In this document: positions 48,206 through 51,162 of the stretch, one piece after another | How positions within the stretch are numbered: the first letter of the stretch is position 1 | Layout of the letters: the number at the start of each line of letters is the position of its first letter | From: Ramicandelaber brevisporus | Lineage: Eukaryota > Kickxellomycota > Ramicandelaberales > Ramicandelaberaceae | Reading direction: 5' to 3' | Assembly: GCA_025201865.1 (NCBI GenBank) | Contig: MU602795.1 | Span: 1 to 51,162 of the forward strand | Length of the DNA: 51,162 nucleotides | Made by a program: the position numbers and the translations under genes | The notes under the pieces: model-generated | What the model was told of the DNA's origin: nothing | The model's database searches: none | Seen by the model: only the letters and a program-made list of their open reading frames with translations

Positions 48206-49810
48206 TTAAGGAAGAGGCTCTTCGCTGTCGCCGAGGCGCGAGAGATGGAGGTAGGCGTCGGTGCCGTAGCCCTCCATGCTGATGAGCTTGAGGTCGCCGC
48301 CAAAGTAGCGGGCATACAGCCGCGAGATGGGCAGCCCGTATCCAAAGCCGGCGAGCGGCGCCTTGAAGTCGGTCTTGTTGAAGTCGGGCTCGAGCTCCGG
48401 CGCCTCGGCGGTGGTGTACATGTAGGTCCACACCGCCGGCAGCGCGCTGCGCGGAATGCCGCCGCCTTCGTCGCTGATCTTGACGGTGATGTCCTCCTTG
48501 CCCTCGGCCACAATCACCTTGATGGGCGGATACGCGTCGGCCTCGGTGCCGTGCAGCTCGACCGTGGCGCGCAGGCTGTTCTTCAGCAGCTCGAACAGCA
48601 TGTGGTGCAGATGGCTGGGCACGTACATGAACTCGAGCCGCGGCGGGCAGTGCAGCTGGACCGCCGGCGCGCGGAACATGCCGTAGTACTCCTCGCAGAT
48701 GAAGCGCGCGTTGTCGATGGCCTCCTGCGCAATGTCGGCAATGTTGGTGCGCGTGCCGATGATGCCGACGTAGCCGGGCCGGCTGTCGTTGTGGTGCAGC
48801 GCAACGTGCTGGCCGATCAGCACGCGGATGCCGATGCGCGACATGTAGAAGCGGTCGAGGAACCGCTGCACCTCCAGGTCGATCAGGCTGTGCGCGTCGC
48901 TGCTGCCGCCGGACCCGAGCCCGAGCCGCGCCTTGTACTCGAGCACGCCTTGCGCGAGCGTGGTGGTGACCGGGTCGTGCCGCCGCTTGACGCCTTCGAT
49001 CAGCTTGACGAACGCCGCGTTGTAGTCGACCACCGCCTGCGGCATCGCCAGCTCGTCCATTGGCACAAAGTACCGCCGCTGTGCGACCGGGACGGATGCG
49101 ATCGGCGCTCCATTCCGGCTGTGTGCTGATGGCGGTGCAGGTGTGGATGCAGGTGTGGATGTGGATGTGGATGTGGAGGAAGGGGCTGATGATGAGTCTG
49201 GTGACGATGACGATGATGCTGAAGATGCCGATGAAGCTGAGGTTGAGAACGGTGATGACGACGATGACGACTGCGGCAGCGGGCCGTTGCAGTGCAGGTG
49301 CGATGCCTCGGCAAGAACCTCCTCGTAGTTTGGCCAGAACGGCCGCCTTGCTCCGCCGCCGTTGATGCCATTGCTAGTGCCGCTGCCATTGGGCTCGACG
49401 GACGGGTTGCAGTGCGAAGGCGGCAGCGACGCTGTGGTCAGCAGTGGCGACGCCGACGACAGCGACGACGATGTCCCGGCATTCCGAGCCGCCTGCCGCA
49501 GCCGCTGCTTCAGGTCGTCGGGTACATTCAGCGCCGGGAACTGCGTCATCTCGCTGAACGAGTCGACGTACCACCGCTTGACCTTCTGCACCGACGGCGT
49601 GGTGGCGAGCTCAGGCGGCAGCCCATCCAGCTCGACAACGCGGTGCGCCAGCCGAATCGGCAGCTCCTCGGCCAGGAAGCGCGACGCCTGCAGCAGCGTT
49701 GCCTGCGACGGCCGCTCGCCGAACTTGACGAGCTGCGCCAGCGACACGCCGGTCTGCGGGAAGCGCGCAAAGTGCTTAATCTTGTCGCACAGCTGTTTCG
49801 GCACCTGCAT
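48206..49810 (-). CDS. Mitochondrial pyruvate/branched-chain dehydrogenase kinase
   Basis: 534 residues from the only plausible ATG (49810). The helical regulatory domain has KIKHFARFPQTGVSLAQLVKFG, LAEELPIRLAHRVVELDGLP and TPSVQKVKRWYVDSF. The histidine-kinase-like (GHKL) ATP domain has HMLFELLKNSLRATVE (N box), ISDEGGGIP (G1), and LAGFGYGLPISRLYARYF with GGDLKLISMEGYGTD (G2/ATP lid). Such kinases phosphorylate serines of E1 and switch off the dehydrogenase complex. A Ser/Thr/Pro-rich insertion of about 130 residues (about 105-235) splits the regulatory domain, unusual for the family. No typical presequence is visible; the frame continues upstream into Ser/Thr-rich sequence without an ATG, so an upstream exon is possible. 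Codons are much richer in G/C than those of its neighbours. Confidence 0.92.
   Translation of the reverse strand: MQVPKQLCDKIKHFARFPQTGVSLAQLVKFGERPSQATLLQASRFLAEELPIRLAHRVVELDGLPPELATTPSVQKVKRWYVDSFSEMTQFPALNVPDDLKQRLRQAARNAGTSSSLSSASPLLTTASLPPSHCNPSVEPNGSGTSNGINGGGARRPFWPNYEEVLAEASHLHCNGPLPQSSSSSSPFSTSASSASSASSSSSPDSSSAPSSTSTSTSTPASTPAPPSAHSRNGAPIASVPVAQRRYFVPMDELAMPQAVVDYNAAFVKLIEGVKRRHDPVTTTLAQGVLEYKARLGLGSGGSSDAHSLIDLEVQRFLDRFYMSRIGIRVLIGQHVALHHNDSRPGYVGIIGTRTNIADIAQEAIDNARFICEEYYGMFRAPAVQLHCPPRLEFMYVPSHLHHMLFELLKNSLRATVELHGTEADAYPPIKVIVAEGKEDITVKISDEGGGIPRSALPAVWTYMYTTAEAPELEPDFNKTDFKAPLAGFGYGLPISRLYARYFGGDLKLISMEGYGTDAYLHLSRLGDSEEPLP
49140..49178. repeat. Hexanucleotide GTGGAT-type tandem repeat
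   Basis: Repeats of gtggat/gtggatgca within the Ser/Thr-rich insertion of the kinase gene, encoding Ser-Thr pairs on the coding strand. Confidence 0.75.
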
Positions 49811-50230
49811 CTGGACAAGGCGAGGAGCGGCGGCGGCGGCTACGGTGGCGAAGGCAGTGGAAGTGCTGCTGGTGGTGGTGGTGGTGCAAGTAGTGGCGAA
49901 GGCAGTGGAAGTGCTGCTGGTGGTGGTGGAAGCGGTGCTGGTGGTACTGCTGCTGCTGCTGCTGGTGCTGCTGCTGGTGGTACTGCTGTTTTTGTTTGCA
50001 GGCGAGCGAGCGAGCGAGAGAGCAGGCGAGTGTGTGCAACTGCGAAGAGATGAGAGAGTGAGAAGGCGGGGTGGCGTTTGGCGCTGGTGTTGGCGCTGGT
50101 GTTGCTGTTGGTGTTGGTGTTGGCGGATCGCAGGAAGAAAGCCCAAGGACAAGAGCAGCTGAAAGCGGCAAGCTGAAGCAAACAGGCAGTAAGCAGGAGG
50201 TGTCAGATAGCAGACAGCAAGTGGAGGCAG

Positions 50231-50284
50231 GCAGCAGGTAGACAACAGGCAGCAGGTAGACAACAAGCAGCAAGTAGAGGCAGG
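50231..50284. repeat. 18-bp tandem repeat, three units
   Basis: Unit gcagcaggtagacaacag; the third copy is diverged. Surrounded by degenerate AGGCAGC steps. Confidence 0.75.
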
Positions 50285-50546
50285 TAGCAGGCAGACACCA
50301 AGCAGGAAACAGAAGCAAGCAGCAAGCAAGTTAGGGGCGAATGATGGAGATGAATGATGCGGACGAGGACGGAACAGTGACGCAGCAGTGACGGCAGCTC
50401 GACGGCAGCGGACAAGCGCGCAGTGGGCATGAACATGACCAGCCAGCGAGCAGCAAATAACAGCCAGCAAGCAGCAGCCAGCGAGCAGCCAGTATGACTC
50501 GCACTTTCGGAAAGGCGCCTGTCACGTGCATCCAGACGAGCGCCAA

Positions 50547-50568
50547 AGAGAGAGAGAGAGAGAGAGAG
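50547..50568. repeat. (GA)n microsatellite
   Basis: Eleven AG units on the plus strand, non-coding. Confidence 0.85.
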
Positions 50569-50986
50569 CGGGCAACAGGCGGCGGGCAACAAGCAGTGAG
50601 CGGCGAGCGGCGAGCGACGAGAGCAGCCATTCCGTAGCAGAGCAGAGCAACACACACAAAGAGCAGTCATGGCCATCAATGAGTGCCTACAGAAGCAGCG
50701 GCAGTAGTAGCAGAGGTAGCAGTGGCAGAGGTAGCAGTAGCAGTAGCAACACAAAATACAGCCCCAGCAGTAATAACAGAAACTACAGCCACCACAGCTA
50801 CTACAGCAGAAACACTGGTAGCAGCGACATCAACCAACCGATACACATTGTGCACAGCCGCAGCCGCGATGACATCGAGATGATATCGAGATGACATCGG
50901 AATGTCAAGATGCCGGTGGTGATGGAGACGGTGATTGTGATGGTTATTGTGATGGTGGCGATGGAAGTGACAATGAAAGCGATAGT

Positions 50987-51034
50987 CATGATGAAAGCGA
51001 TGATGAAAGCGATGATGAAAGCGATGATGAAGCT
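50987..51034. repeat. 12-bp tandem repeat (GATGATGAAAGC), four units
   Basis: Four near-identical dodecamers close to the right edge. The plus frame would read Ser/Asp/Glu repeats (SDDE), but no gene context supports it. Confidence 0.75.
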
Positions 51035-51162
51035 GACGATGGAAGTGTGGAGATGTTAGTGGCGATGTCGGCAGCAATGCTAGTAACAATGCCAGCGGCA
51101 ATCCCGATACCGATATCATGCCGACGTCGACGCTGATGCCTTCTGATCAGATTGTCCACATC

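Larger units (their letters stand above)
49811..51162. other. Low-complexity region upstream of the kinase gene
   Basis: 1.35 kb of purine-rich and GC-rich simple sequence: GGT/GCT tracts (49850-49990), 18-bp repeats (50231-50284), a GA run (50547-50568), AGC/GTA tracts (50690-50760) and GATGAAAGC repeats (50980-51040). Open frames here are compositionally biased on all strands and I accept none as a gene. The kinase promoter and any first exon must lie within it. Confidence 0.5.

Noticed and set aside
48245..49129. 294-residue plus-strand frame over the kinase gene
   Set aside because: High GC removes stops on all frames here; composition is Arg/Ala/Val/Asp-biased and the opposite strand encodes a clear kinase.
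49811..50470. N-terminal extension of the kinase frame (220 codons)
   Set aside because: No ATG occurs in it, it is Ser/Thr/Cys/Leu simple sequence, and the conserved domain begins right after the ATG at 49810. A spliced upstream exon remains possible.
50676..51136. Asp/Ser/Glu-rich (plus) and His-rich (minus) frames at the right edge
   Set aside because: Both are translations of the same 12-bp simple repeat and lack any conserved segment.

Overview
The window is nuclear DNA from a eukaryote, most likely an early-diverging (non-Dikarya) fungus. Evidence for a fungus: a sterol 24-C-methyltransferase (ERG6), an ECM4-type glutathionyl-hydroquinone reductase, a fungal DUF1766/T5orf172 protein and a secreted subtilase. 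Evidence for an early-diverging lineage: a full-length cobalamin-dependent methionine synthase, an ERH homologue and an MT-A70 methyltransferase, which are missing from or patchy in common ascomycetes. A zoopagomycete/Kickxellomycotina-like or mucoromycete-like source fits, but the genus cannot be fixed from this sequence. Genes are close together and almost all read as one uninterrupted frame. Introns, where suspected, sit at or just before the start codon. No rRNA, tRNA, CRISPR array or transposon was recognised.

Layout. 1-4.2 kb: a three-repeat Cys-rich secreted protein (+), ERH (+), DPM1 (-), and a small secreted protein with a broken frame (-). 4.6-10 kb: a GIY-YIG/DUF1766 protein (-), a glutathionyl-hydroquinone reductase (-), a 76-residue secreted Cys-rich peptide (+), protein-L-isoaspartate methyltransferase (+) and an OTUD6-type deubiquitinase (-). 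10-19 kb: SEC24 (-), a zinc-finger protein with OrsD-like fingers (-) and B12-dependent methionine synthase (+). 19.9-23.6 kb: a subtilisin-like protease cut by a 655-base assembly gap, then DENR/TMA22 (-). 24-32 kb: INCENP (-) facing APC13 (+), an MT-A70 methyltransferase (-) and mitochondrial AsnRS (+). 31.9-34.7 kb holds no recognisable gene and becomes pyrimidine-rich. 34.7-41.2 kb: a hotdog thioesterase-like protein (+), a Gfo/Idh/MocA dehydrogenase (+), TRMT2A/TRM2 (+) and ERG6 (-). 41.9-43.8 kb: two small secreted proteins that seem to share a core. 43.8-49.8 kb: TRAPPC9/TRS120 (-) and a pyruvate-dehydrogenase-kinase family protein (-), only 82 bases apart. The last 1.3 kb is low-complexity sequence.

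Themes. Most genes are single-copy housekeeping functions: secretion (SEC24, TRS120, DPM1), translation and RNA modification (DENR, AsnRS, TRM2, possibly MT-A70), mitosis (INCENP and APC13 share one promoter region), one-carbon metabolism, sterols, and protein repair or turnover. Between them lie five small or Cys-rich secreted proteins and a secreted protease. These are the least characterised part of the window, and several have TATA-like boxes that most housekeeping genes here lack. The most interesting items are the MT-A70 protein with a DPPF motif and a probable missing first exon, the neighbouring secreted pair with a common DCVxG...VxGC core, the three-repeat Cys-rich protein, and the INCENP/APC13 pair.
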